This document shows positions 47,272 through 56,535 of a DNA stretch of 64,000 nucleotides, piece after piece; positions within the stretch are counted from its first letter, which is position 1; each line of letters begins with the position of its first letter. A program made the translations under genes and the position numbers. The stretch spans positions 2,856,001 to 2,920,000 of the forward strand of contig NZ_CAESCH010000001.1 in assembly GCF_903166545.1 (NCBI RefSeq), given 5' to 3'. The DNA comes from Metabacillus schmidteae (lineage in GTDB: Bacteria > Bacillota > Bacilli > Bacillales > Bacillaceae). The notes under the pieces were generated by a model. The model saw nothing but the letters and a program-made list of their open reading frames with translations. It was not told the origin of the DNA and ran no database searches.

Positions 47272-49620
47272 TCATTTACTAATATCGAGGATAGCTGGTT
47301 CTCCATCGTGTGACAAATGTAAAAAAGGACTAGGCTCCCCCAGACTATAAATCTGTAAGGTATGCATTGCACGCGTGCATGCAGTATAGAACAATCTTCT
47401 TAAGCTTTCATTTCCGTAAACTTCAGATGAAGCATCGTATATAATTACTGCATCAAATTCAATGCCTTTCGCCAAATATGCGGGTATGATAATCACTCCC
47501 TGCTCATATTCGATCGTGCCACTTTTGACAAGTTTACATTCTCCAAAGCTACTAAGGCTTTCGTATGCGTCAATGCTTTCCTTTTCAGATTTGCATATGA
47601 TGGCGACCGTATTGTAATTACAATTCCGGAAATCTTTCACTTTAGCCATTATTTTTTGATGTAAATCCCCACGGTTAGAAACTTTTGTAATGACAGGCTT
47701 CTCGCCATTACGGTTAAAAGCTTTAATTCGAGCACCATCAGGAACTAGTTCACGTGTAAATTCAATGATCTGCTTAGTAGATCTGTAGCTTTGACTCAAG
47801 ATGATACTCTCTGTTTCGCTTTGTCCATATAGATTGGTTAGACTTTCGAAATTTACACGTTCACTTGCATGAGCAAAAATGGCTTGATTAAAGTCTCCAA
47901 GGACCGTCATTTTCGCTGAAGGAAATAACTGTTTTAAGAACTCAAATTGAAAAGGAGAATAATCTTGTGCTTCGTCGACAAGAACATGTTTGATCATGTT
48001 ATTTGTCTGAAATCCTTGAATTAACTCCTTTAACAGTAAAAATGGTGTTGCATCTTCGTAGTATAGTTTTCCTTCACTCAGCATTTCTTGCGTTAATAAA
48101 CAAATCTCTCCCCATTCTTCAGGCGTTTCCCCTTCATTCCATTGTTTGATCGTCGAAGGATTTTCAAAAAGCTGTTGATATACTTTCTTTATGTCAATAA
48201 AATGTAAGGCTCTAACCCATCTCCGTAATGGCTTTAACTTTTTTCGAACGACCATACGAGAAAGTAATTTATTCTCTTGCTCATAATCATCAAAAGAATC
48301 CTCGGTAAAGCCGTGTTTTTTCTCTAAATAGGTATAAACCTTCTGATAATCATCTTTGCTAAGTAATTCAATTTCTTCCTGTACCCAGGGTTTGTTTAGC
48401 TCTTTCTTTTCCGTTTCGTCTATTAGTTGATGTAACCATTCTTTCAATTTTTCAATTCTATTGTATAAGCCTAATGAAGTGTCATTGTTGTAAAATCTTT
48501 CAGAAATTTGTTGAATAGACGCCAGAGTTTTACCCCGGAACTTTATTCCCCTAAATATCATTCCAGATAGTTCTAGTGATTTTCTGTATTTTTTAATTAC
48601 CTCAAAAAAATGAATGGAAGCTTTATACCGAATACTTGCTGTTCTCGTTCTATAAAAATCGTCATGATCTGCTGTTAACAAATATTCTAATTGCTCATAA
48701 GGATCCTCAACCTCAAAAGATTTACTTAAACGGTGGTCTAAGTATTCCTGGAATGTTACCTGCTGCATATTTTCTTCTCCAAGTTCAGGTAGTACATTCG
48801 ATACGTAGCTATTAAACATAGTGTTTGGTGAAAATAAAATGATTTGATCAGCTGTTAATCTGTCCCGATATTTATAAAGTAAGTATGCAATCCTTTGAAG
48901 GGCTGCTGATGTCTTTCCACTTCCAGCTGCACCTTGAACAATCAGTAGCCTTCCACGATCGTGCCTAATAATCCTGTTTTGCTCCTGTTGGATGGTGGCA
49001 ACGATGCTGCGCATATGTTTGTTTGTCCCTTTGCCGAGTACCTGCTGTAAAATCTCATCTCCGATTGTGATACTTGTATCAAACATGGATTTAATTACAC
49101 CATCTTGAATAATATATTGATACTTATTCTCTAACTCACCTTTTACAATGCCTCCGGGAGTTGAGTATTCCGCATGTCCAGGAGGATAATCATAATAAAT
49201 ACTGGAAATTGGTGCTCTCCAATCGTAGATCAGAAAGTTTTCTCCAGTTTGATCTGTGAGTGTTGATGTTCCAATATAAATTTGTTCCGAATCTGATGTC
49301 CCTTCTTCCTTAAAATCTATACGACCAAAATAAGGCACATCCTGCATACGTCGCAAAGTTGATAATCTCATTGAGGAATGTTTATGTGTACTTTGGCTAA
49401 CTGATAAGTCTTGTGCCTGTTGTCTTAAACCAATGATTGTCTCAAGATAATCGTCAAAAGTATCCATATTAACCTTGAGATCATCCCAAAAGTGCTTTCG
49501 GATATGGATGACTTCTTCTTTGCGTTTAGACGTATCAACTTCAATTGTATTGATTTGTTGTGTAATTGTTTGCATTACCTCGTCTAAACGGTTCTGTTCT
49601 TTTTGAAGTTCTTGGTTCAT
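47272..49620 (-). CDS. helD: HelD-type SF1 helicase (RNA polymerase recycling factor)
   Basis: A 782-residue UvrD-like protein. The N-terminal coiled coil (about 1-60), which in HelD enters the RNA polymerase secondary channel, is followed by an insertion with YFGRIDF...YIGTSTLTD and YDWRAPISSIYYD, Walker A VQGAAGSGKTSAALQR, HVLVDEAQDYSPFQF (Walker B), LSQSYRSTKQI and a C-terminal FYTACTRAMHTLQI. HelD releases stalled RNA polymerase with ATP. AAAGGAG selects ATG 49620 over 49629. A divergent consensus promoter shares its upstream region. Confidence 0.92.
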   Translation of the reverse strand: MNQELQKEQNRLDEVMQTITQQINTIEVDTSKRKEEVIHIRKHFWDDLKVNMDTFDDYLETIIGLRQQAQDLSVSQSTHKHSSMRLSTLRRMQDVPYFGRIDFKEEGTSDSEQIYIGTSTLTDQTGENFLIYDWRAPISSIYYDYPPGHAEYSTPGGIVKGELENKYQYIIQDGVIKSMFDTSITIGDEILQQVLGKGTNKHMRSIVATIQQEQNRIIRHDRGRLLIVQGAAGSGKTSAALQRIAYLLYKYRDRLTADQIILFSPNTMFNSYVSNVLPELGEENMQQVTFQEYLDHRLSKSFEVEDPYEQLEYLLTADHDDFYRTRTASIRYKASIHFFEVIKKYRKSLELSGMIFRGIKFRGKTLASIQQISERFYNNDTSLGLYNRIEKLKEWLHQLIDETEKKELNKPWVQEEIELLSKDDYQKVYTYLEKKHGFTEDSFDDYEQENKLLSRMVVRKKLKPLRRWVRALHFIDIKKVYQQLFENPSTIKQWNEGETPEEWGEICLLTQEMLSEGKLYYEDATPFLLLKELIQGFQTNNMIKHVLVDEAQDYSPFQFEFLKQLFPSAKMTVLGDFNQAIFAHASERVNFESLTNLYGQSETESIILSQSYRSTKQIIEFTRELVPDGARIKAFNRNGEKPVITKVSNRGDLHQKIMAKVKDFRNCNYNTVAIICKSEKESIDAYESLSSFGECKLVKSGTIEYEQGVIIIPAYLAKGIEFDAVIIYDASSEVYGNESLRRLFYTACTRAMHTLQIYSLGEPSPFLHLSHDGEPAILDISK

Positions 49621-49649
49621 ATAAAGCACTCCTTTAAAAAAATTGGGGA

Positions 49650-49678
49650 TTGACAGGGATTTTGTTTTACATTATAAT
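49650..49678 (+). promoter_or_regulatory. Perfect consensus sigma-A promoter divergent from helD
   Basis: TTGACA (49650-49655), a 17-bp spacer and TATAAT (49673-49678) face away from helD. The -10 is embedded in the self-complementary ATTATAAT, so the minus strand also offers a TATAAT (49671-49676), possibly serving helD with a weak -35 (AACATA). Confidence 0.8.
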
Positions 49679-49684
49679 TAAAAT

Positions 49685-49819
49685 AAGGACAAATATGTTA
49701 ACTTATTAACCGAAAAAGTGTTTCTATATTAATTTAACATACCTGCTACTCTTTCGCAATCTAATTTCTATATTGTTAATAAAAAAACCAATCGAGATAT
49801 CGGTTGGTTTTTCTTTTTA
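49685..49819 (+). ncRNA. Candidate small RNA between helD and the YjcZ-like gene
   Basis: The consensus promoter at 49650-49678 is followed about 105 bp later by a 10-bp stem, AACCAATCGA with TCGGTTGGTT, and TTTCTTTTT. No gene lies on this strand. The only ribosome binding site (AAGGA near 49686) leads to a four-codon frame, ATG TTA ACT TAT TAA. The unit looks like a ~135-nt non-coding RNA or a leader without a gene. The terminator is also T-flanked on the minus strand, so it may partly serve the other side. Confidence 0.45.
49786..49819. terminator. Bidirectional terminator
   Basis: A 10-bp stem with a GATA loop and T-runs on both strands. The YjcZ-like gene already has a terminator nearer its stop, so the plus-strand unit is the likelier client. 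Confidence 0.8.
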
Positions 49820-49882
49820 TTCAATATCTAATCTAAAATATACACATTGAAGATAATGTATGTGAAAAATCGCCTACTATTT

Positions 49883-49913
49883 GAAAAAGACACTAAATAA
49901 TAGTGTCTTTTTC
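49883..49913 (-). terminator. Terminator of the YjcZ-like gene
   Basis: GAAAAAGACACTA and TAGTGTCTTTTTC pair around AATAA, directly after the gene at 49926-50135. Confidence 0.8.
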
Positions 49914-49925
49914 AAGTGTATGTGG

Positions 49926-50135
49926 TTAACATTTATTGCCGTAGATCGTTGCACCAATAATAATTAATAAGATAAATAGTACAACGATAAGCGCGAACGA
50001 ATTTCCATAATGAGGAGCGCAATATCCGTAAGCAGGAGCTACATAACCACAAGACATTTCAGGTTGATATGCACCTGCAACATGTGGTGCATTTGCAGCT
50101 GCCATCATATTTGGGCTGTTTTCATAACCGTACAT
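49926..50135 (-). CDS. YjcZ-family sporulation protein
   Basis: A 69-residue protein with a Tyr/Gly/Ala/Pro-rich N-terminal half (GYVAPAYGYCAPHYG) and a single C-terminal membrane helix (SFALIVVLFILLIIIGATIYG), the arrangement known for YjcZ, a family of small hydrophobic proteins made during sporulation in Bacillus. AAGGAAG precedes the ATG. It is monocistronic with its own terminator. Sigma-factor elements were not identified. Confidence 0.8.
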   Translation of the reverse strand: MYGYENSPNMMAAANAPHVAGAYQPEMSCGYVAPAYGYCAPHYGNSFALIVVLFILLIIIGATIYGNKC

Positions 50136-50299
50136 TTAATCATCTTCCTTTCGTTTTTGAAAATCCTAAGACGATACAGTATATACGTTTACCCTTCATT
50201 TGGAGCCCGTCTAGTAGGAAGAATGCTTCATGAAAGCACCTAAAATGAAGCCCATTTTTCATAATAACCCGAAGTACTTTGTCCCTCTGTTCATTTAAA

Positions 50300-50331
50300 A
50301 ATAAAAAATAGTATATGTCATAGACATATAC
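50300..50331 (-). terminator. Terminator of the alpha/beta hydrolase gene
   Basis: GTATATGTC and GACATATAC pair around a 3-base loop and run into TATTTTTTATTTTT on the minus strand. Confidence 0.8.
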
Positions 50332-50358
50332 CTAGACTCATACTTTTGATTTCAAGAT

Positions 50359-51324
50359 TTAATCAATATAAAAATCTACAAATCCCCACACAGTGTTCCA
50401 ATACGTTTCTGGATCTACTTTTTCCGCATCGCCGTGGTTCGCTTCCGGAATGATTAGCTTTTCCTTTTCAACATCTGCTGCATTATACACTTCATCAAGC
50501 ATTTCAAACGGAACAAACGTATCTGCATCTCCATGGATAAACAACATCGGAGTGTCACTTTTAGCGACTTGCTCTACTGCTGATGCTTCATATAAGTCAT
50601 ACCCTGCTCGTAATTTTGTTATGGTATTCGCTGCATTCATGACAGGAAATTCGGGTAATCCAAAGAGATCTTTTAATTGATAAACAAAAACATCACTTAC
50701 AGAGGAATAGCCGCAATCCTCAACAATTACCTTTACGTTATCCGGTAAGTCTTCACCTGATGTCATCATAACGGCTGCGCCACCCATTGATACGCCGAAT
50801 AACATGATTTCTGCTTCTGGATCTTTTTCGATTATCTGATCAATCCAGAGTAACATATCTTTTCGGTCGTGCCAGCCCATTCCGATATAATCCCCTTCAC
50901 TTTCTCCATGTCCGCGAAGGTCAGGAGTCAGTACATTGCAGCCTTTTTCATAAAAATTTCGCACATATCTCGTCATAGACTTAGCCTTACTGTTGTAGCC
51001 ATGAACAACAATTGCCCACTTATGGTTTACTTGATTATGTTCATATACATAAGCATTCAGTTTAAATTGATGCTGATCAGATGTGACAACATTTAATAGA
51101 GATGGCTTTAGTTCTTCCTTAAACACATCATCAGCTTGTTCAGCTTCCTTGGCAACTGATGCAACGACTGCCTCGCTTTCTTCCAGGTGTGGATTATCTT
51201 CTAAAAATTCTTTTTCACGGTCTACATTTAATGCGTATTTGTAGAAATAGTTGCCGACTAAGAAATAGGCAGTTACTAGTAGTCCTACAATAAGGGAGCC
51301 AATAATAATAAGTCTCTTTTTCAT
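50359..51324 (-). CDS. Membrane-anchored alpha/beta hydrolase
   Basis: A 321-residue protein with an N-terminal membrane anchor (residues about 4-24) and an alpha/beta hydrolase domain on the outside. HGYNSKAKSM forms the oxyanion loop, FGVSMGGAA carries the nucleophilic serine, FIHGDADTFVP the acid and EANHGDAEKV the histidine. It resembles Bacillus YqkD/BAAT-type hydrolases, with no known substrate. The frame runs back to 51405, but GGAGAATG before ATG 51324 and the anchor point to the shorter form. Confidence 0.85.
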   Translation of the reverse strand: MKKRLIIIGSLIVGLLVTAYFLVGNYFYKYALNVDREKEFLEDNPHLEESEAVVASVAKEAEQADDVFKEELKPSLLNVVTSDQHQFKLNAYVYEHNQVNHKWAIVVHGYNSKAKSMTRYVRNFYEKGCNVLTPDLRGHGESEGDYIGMGWHDRKDMLLWIDQIIEKDPEAEIMLFGVSMGGAAVMMTSGEDLPDNVKVIVEDCGYSSVSDVFVYQLKDLFGLPEFPVMNAANTITKLRAGYDLYEASAVEQVAKSDTPMLFIHGDADTFVPFEMLDEVYNAADVEKEKLIIPEANHGDAEKVDPETYWNTVWGFVDFYID

Positions 51325-51511
51325 TTTCTCATTCTCCAAGTATAAAATGCATTCGTTTATTTCTCTACTACATTTCAGAATCTGTTTATACAATCTCCAC
51401 TTCACTATATTTTATGTTTTATCCAAGGATACTCCCAATAAATTTCATAAAATTCTATAATATTAATATAACTTATCCATTTATAGTAATAAATCTCAAT
51501 CTATAAAAGGA

Positions 51512-51952
51512 ATGATTTTGTTGGAATCTATGAATAACATACATTATAAAATGATTTGTACTAAAAGAATATTTTATTTCATTTCTCTAATTGTCACAAT
51601 AATTCTAGGGGTTGCTTCCAGAAAATATAGTACCTTCCTAGTGGAATTTGTTGCATTAAACGCAGGGGATATGTTGTGGGCAATGATGGTTTATTTTGGT
51701 CTTAGATTCTTACTTGTAAATAAGAGCCTGCTCATCGCTGTATTGCTAAGCTTTTTATTCAGCTTCGGCATTGAGATAAGTCAATTTTATCAGGCAGGTT
51801 GGTTAAATCAAAATCGTGACACATTGCTCGGAGGATTGATTTTGGGCAAGGGTTTTCTGTTTGTGGATTTAATTCGATATTCAGTTGGTATTATTTTTGC
51901 TTTTTTTATTGATAGACTATCTTCAGTGATTCATTCTCGCATTTTAAATTAA
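51512..51952 (+). CDS. DUF2809 family membrane protein
   Basis: A 146-residue protein with four predicted helices. GVASRKYS, NAGDMLWAMMVYFGLRFLL, FGIEISQFYQAGWLNQNRDTLLGGLILGKGFLFVDLIRYSVG are the conserved blocks of DUF2809, whose role is unknown. The start could be ATG 51512 or one of two TTG codons just after it, since AAAGGA sits close to the ATG. It stands alone, divergent from the hydrolase gene. Confidence 0.8.
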   Translation: MILLESMNNIHYKMICTKRIFYFISLIVTIILGVASRKYSTFLVEFVALNAGDMLWAMMVYFGLRFLLVNKSLLIAVLLSFLFSFGIEISQFYQAGWLNQNRDTLLGGLILGKGFLFVDLIRYSVGIIFAFFIDRLSSVIHSRILN

Positions 51953-52009
51953 TTGAAAAACTCGAACATGAATAGCGAACGCCTTGTAAAATGAAATACT
52001 AATGAAAAC

Positions 52010-52064
52010 AAAAAAGAAAGGGTGCTCAAATGGTTGTCAATTCACGACTGATTAAGACACCCTA
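52010..52064 (-). terminator. Weak terminator after the HAAS gene
   Basis: A GGGTG/CACCC stem with a long loop, followed by TTTCTTTTTTG on the minus strand. Confidence 0.5.
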
Positions 52065-52096
52065 TTTGCATTATATAAACTTAAGAGGAGACTACG

Positions 52097-53137
52097 TTAC
52101 TTCGCAATCTTGTTCTGTCTATGGGACAACTCACCTGTCCCCATGTACCACGCCTTCTTATACCCATCGTAGATATTGATTGCTGCTGAGATGATGAAGA
52201 TGAAGAGTATGCCGCCTATGAATGAGGATTTGAATTGGTTGGTACTTATTGTAAATATATCCGCCATAAAAGTAATGAAATCCATGCTTAATAGATTAGG
52301 GTTCACTAAGATGACTATAAATCCAACAGTTCCAACTAGTTGAACGACTGTATTGAATAATGCTAATCTTCTCGTCCATTGGCCCTTTATCAACTTATAT
52401 AAAGATAATAAGATTTCAAGAGCAATCACAACGACGACGATCGGCCAGTATTGAAGCAATACGTCTTGATTTAATGCAGGAATTCTAAATTCAAGGCCTT
52501 CACTTCCCCCTCTATATACACCTACTAGGTGATTAGCATAAAAGTAGAGTGATGCCCAAATTGCTGTCCACATTAAACTTCCAAAAATCTCACACTTTGA
52601 GATTGCTTTTTTCTTAGGGATATACGTGATTGAATGTAAATCATCTGGAGTCCATGTTTTTAGACTGGTTGTTAAGGGTATTCTATCTTTTCCTTTATCC
52701 GTTCTTTCTAAAATGGCAAAAATTAGTGTAAGCCAAAAGAATACCTGCATCCCTACCTCAATGATTCTCCATATTCCTTCTCCCATAATGCGCAACCCAA
52801 CATTAATAATTGCTTCATTCCCTGTATAGCTAATAAAATATTCCGCCATCATTGATATGAGTGAAATCACTGCAGCGATTGGTAAGATCATTTTCAAAAG
52901 TGACATATAAACATCAAAGTATCTTGGGCCAATGAGATGCATTGGCTGGTCGCGATAACCGCCGGCCAATAAAACAGGACTCCCTAATTTCTCAAGTACT
53001 TTCTTTACATCCTGCTCATTATATTCATCAGGCAGCATATCTTCGATTGTAGAACGTAGCTCAAGAGCAATATCTTCACGGTTTTTCTCTGGTAATCTCC
53101 TTGTAACCTCATGAATATATATGTCAATTAAATTCAT
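52097..53137 (-). CDS. HAAS domain membrane protein, PadR partner
   Basis: A 346-residue protein. Residues 1-75 form a helical HAAS-type domain (YIHEVTRRLPEKNREDIALELRSTIEDMLPDEYNEQDVKKVLEKLGSPVLLAGGYRD), and the rest has six or so membrane helices. HAAS proteins are commonly encoded right after a PadR regulator and are thought to act as its signalling partner. Here the two genes overlap by 14 bp. GGGGAGGAAG precedes the ATG. The physiological signal is unknown. Confidence 0.82.
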   Translation of the reverse strand: MNLIDIYIHEVTRRLPEKNREDIALELRSTIEDMLPDEYNEQDVKKVLEKLGSPVLLAGGYRDQPMHLIGPRYFDVYMSLLKMILPIAAVISLISMMAEYFISYTGNEAIINVGLRIMGEGIWRIIEVGMQVFFWLTLIFAILERTDKGKDRIPLTTSLKTWTPDDLHSITYIPKKKAISKCEIFGSLMWTAIWASLYFYANHLVGVYRGGSEGLEFRIPALNQDVLLQYWPIVVVVIALEILLSLYKLIKGQWTRRLALFNTVVQLVGTVGFIVILVNPNLLSMDFITFMADIFTISTNQFKSSFIGGILFIFIISAAINIYDGYKKAWYMGTGELSHRQNKIAK

Positions 53138-53471
53138 TTTCTTCCTCCCCTTTCAATAAGTTGTAAAGCTCTTTTGAATTTGCCATCCATTCCTTTTTCA
53201 ATTGCAAAAACACCTCTACACCAAATTCACTTAAAACATAGTACTTTCGGGGTCTGCTTTCAGATGTATCCCAGCTGCTCGAAACCAACTCCTGTTTTTC
53301 TAAACGCCGCAGCAATGGATATAACGTACTCTGATCAATTGAAATACCAGATTCCTCCAATAACTGAACTAGAGAATATCCATATTGAGGAGTTCGTAAT
53401 TGACTTAAAACAGCTAGTGTCAGCGTACCTCTTCGGAGTTCAGTCGATAATGATTGTAATATATTACTCAT
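53124..53471 (-). CDS. PadR family transcriptional regulator
   Basis: A 115-residue winged-helix repressor (LRRGTLTLAVLSQLRTPQYGYSLVQLLEESGISIDQSTLYPLLRRLEKQELVSSSWDTSESRPRKYYVLSEFG). The frame opens at 53504, but GAGGTGGGTGAA before ATG 53471 sets the start. Two similar 19-bp dyads lie in its promoter region and suggest autoregulation. It is cotranscribed with the HAAS gene downstream. Confidence 0.88.
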   Translation of the reverse strand: MSNILQSLSTELRRGTLTLAVLSQLRTPQYGYSLVQLLEESGISIDQSTLYPLLRRLEKQELVSSSWDTSESRPRKYYVLSEFGVEVFLQLKKEWMANSKELYNLLKGEEENEFN

Positions 53472-53491
53472 TTCACCCACCTCTTTATTTT

Positions 53492-53538
53492 TACTATATG
53501 TCATACAGTATTTGTCTTATACTATGCATCATACACTA
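53492..53538. promoter_or_regulatory. Twin operator-like dyads upstream of padR
   Basis: TACTATATGTCATACAGTA (53492-53510) is a near-perfect dyad, TACTnTATGnCATAnAGTA. TACTATGCATCATACACTA (53520-53538) matches it at 15 of 19 positions, 28 bp further on. PadR repressors usually bind such ATG/CAT-containing dyads over their own promoter. Confidence 0.65.
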
Positions 53539-53589
53539 TTGTTGTGACGCAATCAATTTAGAATTTTAAATAATGTTATAAAATAAGAA

Positions 53590-53621
53590 AAAACCACATT
53601 TTCATTATCTAAAATGTGGTT
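53590..53621 (-). terminator. Terminator of the VOC gene
   Basis: AACCACATTTT and AAAATGTGGTT pair around an 8-base loop with a TTTTTTCTTATTTT tail on the minus strand. Confidence 0.85.
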
Positions 53622-53642
53622 AAACAGTTAGTTTATACTGAA

Positions 53643-54074
53643 TTAAAATGAAAGCATTGCTCCTCTTTCATCAAACACTGCGGAAGGATTATGTGCAACT
53701 TCCCAAAGGTTATTTTCAGGATCAGCAAAATAGGCAGTTCTTCCTCCCCAAAATGCATCACTAGGTTCTCTTAAAATCCTTCCACCTATACTTCGAACCT
53801 CTTCAATTGTTGTATCTACCTGTTCCGGTTTATCTACATTGATGGCAAACGTCACACCGCGAAACTCTTTACTATTTTGTGTAATTTGGATTCCTGCATC
53901 TTTCGTTAATTCTTCAATAGGAAAAAGCGTTACATTCACACCTGCAGTTTTAAATGCGGCATAGTTATCTGAACTGAATTCAGTTTCCTCCCACCCGAGT
54001 TTTTGATAAAAAGACCGAAGAGCAGGCAGATCATAAGCCCCAATTGTAAGCAAGCTAACTCTTTGCATGACCAC
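53643..54074 (-). CDS. VOC family protein
   Basis: A 143-residue glyoxalase-fold protein (RVSLLTIGAYDLPALRSFYQKLGWEE; GVTFAINVDKPEQVDTTIEEVRSIGGRILREPSDAFWGGRTAYFADPENNLWEVAHNP). The histidine, glutamate and other putative metal ligands lie at the usual ends of the two half-modules. Substrate unknown. AGGAGGG seven bases before a GTG at 54074 makes GTG the likely start, with an in-frame ATG two codons later. It has its own terminator. Confidence 0.82.
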   Translation of the reverse strand: MVMQRVSLLTIGAYDLPALRSFYQKLGWEETEFSSDNYAAFKTAGVNVTLFPIEELTKDAGIQITQNSKEFRGVTFAINVDKPEQVDTTIEEVRSIGGRILREPSDAFWGGRTAYFADPENNLWEVAHNPSAVFDERGAMLSF

Positions 54075-54157
54075 ATGTATTCCCTCCTATTAAATAATGT
54101 CTGTTGTTTACTTTCTAGAAGGGGGATAAAGATTCCTTCTACACAATTAATAGAAGC

Positions 54158-55258
54158 CTATCTTATTCTTCTTTCAATAAGGTTAATTCCCACTCCCATA
54201 GCAACTACTCCAATTAGCAGCATAAATAATAACGACATAATCACATCCTGAAAACCGGCGTCGTAAAAAATAACCAACATAATCGCATCCATTGCATGTG
54301 CCATCGGAAATAGATCTGCTATGAACAGTAAGCCAGAATTCGTAATCGTCCCCGGCATCATATAAGCGCCACTAACAATCGGTATGAGGGGGATAACTGA
54401 TGGGTAAATGGCATAAAATTGCTCCGGCGTCTTTACAAACCCGGTAATTAACATCGCTATACTAATCATACTAAAAATAAAGAACGCAGCAATTAAGATA
54501 ATTAACCATAGCTGATCTCCCAGCTCATATTTCATCAAGTACTTAAACACCAAGAGTACAACAACTACTTGAAATAGTGTAATCAAAAAACTATAGAATA
54601 TATACCCACTATACATCTTGGTCTTACTAATTGGTGATAGGATCATTCGATTCCAAATGCCAGAGACTTTATCATGTGTGACATTATTTACCTTTAGGCC
54701 AAGAATAAACATTGAAATTAAAAATGTAAAAGCAAATAATAATTGAGTACTCATGTTATAATTCGGAACTTTCTCACTTTCAAGTCCCTGAGTCTCCATT
54801 TGAAAAGGTGCTTCATTTAAATACCGTTCGAGTTCTTCTCTAACGTTTCCGTTTCCTTTTGATTGAACAATTGCACTAAATTGTGCCTCCTGTTGAAATA
54901 CTTTGTCAACATGCTGCTGAACATACGAAACCGTTGGAAGCTCACTTGTAGCAACTAACCTGTAATCTGTCTCCATTAACTTTACAGCTACATCAAGCTT
55001 ACCATCCCTTACGTCCTCGCGAGCTTCATTCGGTTCTACAACAACAAACTGAAAGGAGTCATCCACATTCAACAGTTCTTCCCATTTTTTCTCAATTTCT
55101 GAGGCGTTTTTTTCTTCACTGAAAATAGCTACCTTTGTCGGTGAATAAATACCTCCGGCAAAGACTAACGTTGCAAGAATACTCCCCGCGATAAATAACA
55201 GGATGAAGATAGGGTTGCGTTTATCCTTTGTAAATTGTGCCCATACTACTGAATTCAC
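54158..55258 (-). CDS. ABC-2 permease, LnrN-like
   Basis: A 366-residue ABC-2 permease: one N-terminal helix, a large outer loop of about 150 residues, then five helices. VNNVTHDKVSGIWNRMILSPISKTKMYSGYIFYSF is typical of the family. GTG at 55258 starts inside the stop of the preceding permease gene (TAGTG). With the ATPase, a second permease and a two-component system in the order HK-RR-ATPase-permease-permease, it matches B. subtilis lnrJKLMN (formerly yfiJKLMN), which protects against linearmycin and related polyenes. Confidence 0.83.
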   Translation of the reverse strand: MNSVVWAQFTKDKRNPIFILLFIAGSILATLVFAGGIYSPTKVAIFSEEKNASEIEKKWEELLNVDDSFQFVVVEPNEAREDVRDGKLDVAVKLMETDYRLVATSELPTVSYVQQHVDKVFQQEAQFSAIVQSKGNGNVREELERYLNEAPFQMETQGLESEKVPNYNMSTQLLFAFTFLISMFILGLKVNNVTHDKVSGIWNRMILSPISKTKMYSGYIFYSFLITLFQVVVVLLVFKYLMKYELGDQLWLIILIAAFFIFSMISIAMLITGFVKTPEQFYAIYPSVIPLIPIVSGAYMMPGTITNSGLLFIADLFPMAHAMDAIMLVIFYDAGFQDVIMSLLFMLLIGVVAMGVGINLIERRIR

Positions 55259-56523
55259 TACGCTTCCCCCTTTTTAGGATATAGAACTAAACCAATGACT
55301 GTCATTACGATAAAAAACACAACAAGGATCATACACGGGATGATGATGGTGGAAAACTCCTCAAATTGAACCCATTGTGTCATAATAGCTAAGGAAAGAC
55401 CGTTCGGTGTCCACTCACCGATCTGTTGCAGCCAGTCAGGTAATAGATAAACAGGTACGAAACTTCCACCGATGATACCAAATAGAATGATGACGATCAT
55501 AAAAATACCATTCGCTGCATCGATATCAGGGACTCTGAGTGATATGCTGGTAAAGACGGCAGATAACCCTGATATTGCTAAGGATAGTAATGTCACAATC
55601 CCAATGGTACCAAGCCAGAAGGAAATTGTCCGACCAGGAAATACATCTAAAATAAAGTGTGACGAAATAAATACAAACATAGTTTGTAACCAAGCTAAAC
55701 AGAATGTTGAGACAACTTTACCTATTAGAAAATGAAATGGATGACTATTGGTCAATAAAATCCGATGGAATACTCGTTGTCTAATTTCTTCTCCTGTTTT
55801 CGTTGCTACGGTTGATGCAAGGAATAATGAAAACAACGCTCCGATTGCAATCGGAAAATACTGTGTGAGTGTAAAGCTTTCACCAGCTCCTATTTTCTCA
55901 ATGCCTCCTTCTGGCAGGATAACTTCCTCCTGCGAGGCACCTCCCATTTTCTGTAGGGCAAACTGATAATTCATTTGATCCATAAACCCTTGGATTATTT
56001 GTGATATCGCGTTGGTATCATTCGTTTCCATTTCTACTTTATATTTCAATAGGGTAGTTGGCGGTTCTTCCATTATCGCTGAATACAAACTATCAGCAGT
56101 AAATCCATCGGGTATGATTAGAATTCCGTCTAATTCCCCTTCTTTTACTTTAGCAACTGCCTCAGTTTCCTTCATTTCATAAACCGTTACCCATTCCTTC
56201 AAATCATCACTTTGAAGATAATCTTCTAACATTGAAATAGGTTTTATTAAAGTTACTTGACCCATAATTTCCATTGTTTGCTCTTCATTTAATGAAGCCT
56301 CTTTGAGTAACCGTTCCTTTAATTGAGTCATTGTTTCTGTGTCGTTATCCTGATTCACGACTGCTAGTTGCAAATCCATCTTCGCATCATCATTGAAACC
56401 GAACAACCCGGCAAAAGCGAAGTTTAACACAAGGACTAAAATAATTGGAAGCACAAGTACGGTGATGATCTCCTTACGGTCACGCCAAAATATCAGTAAA
56501 TCTTTTTTTATGAAACTTAACAT
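55258..56523 (-). CDS. ABC-2 permease, LnrM-like
   Basis: A 421-residue permease with an N-terminal helix (VLVLPIILVLVLNFAFAG), an outer domain of about 190 residues, and a C-terminal set of helices with GEEIRQRVFHRILLTNSHPFHFLIGKVVSTF. It should form a heterodimer with the next gene product. AAGGAGG precedes the ATG. It lies 12 bp after the ATPase gene. The export substrate is inferred only from the operon's likeness to lnrLMN. Confidence 0.83.
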   Translation of the reverse strand: MLSFIKKDLLIFWRDRKEIITVLVLPIILVLVLNFAFAGLFGFNDDAKMDLQLAVVNQDNDTETMTQLKERLLKEASLNEEQTMEIMGQVTLIKPISMLEDYLQSDDLKEWVTVYEMKETEAVAKVKEGELDGILIIPDGFTADSLYSAIMEEPPTTLLKYKVEMETNDTNAISQIIQGFMDQMNYQFALQKMGGASQEEVILPEGGIEKIGAGESFTLTQYFPIAIGALFSLFLASTVATKTGEEIRQRVFHRILLTNSHPFHFLIGKVVSTFCLAWLQTMFVFISSHFILDVFPGRTISFWLGTIGIVTLLSLAISGLSAVFTSISLRVPDIDAANGIFMIVIILFGIIGGSFVPVYLLPDWLQQIGEWTPNGLSLAIMTQWVQFEEFSTIIIPCMILVVFFIVMTVIGLVLYPKKGEA

Positions 56524-56535
56524 AGGTACGCCTCC

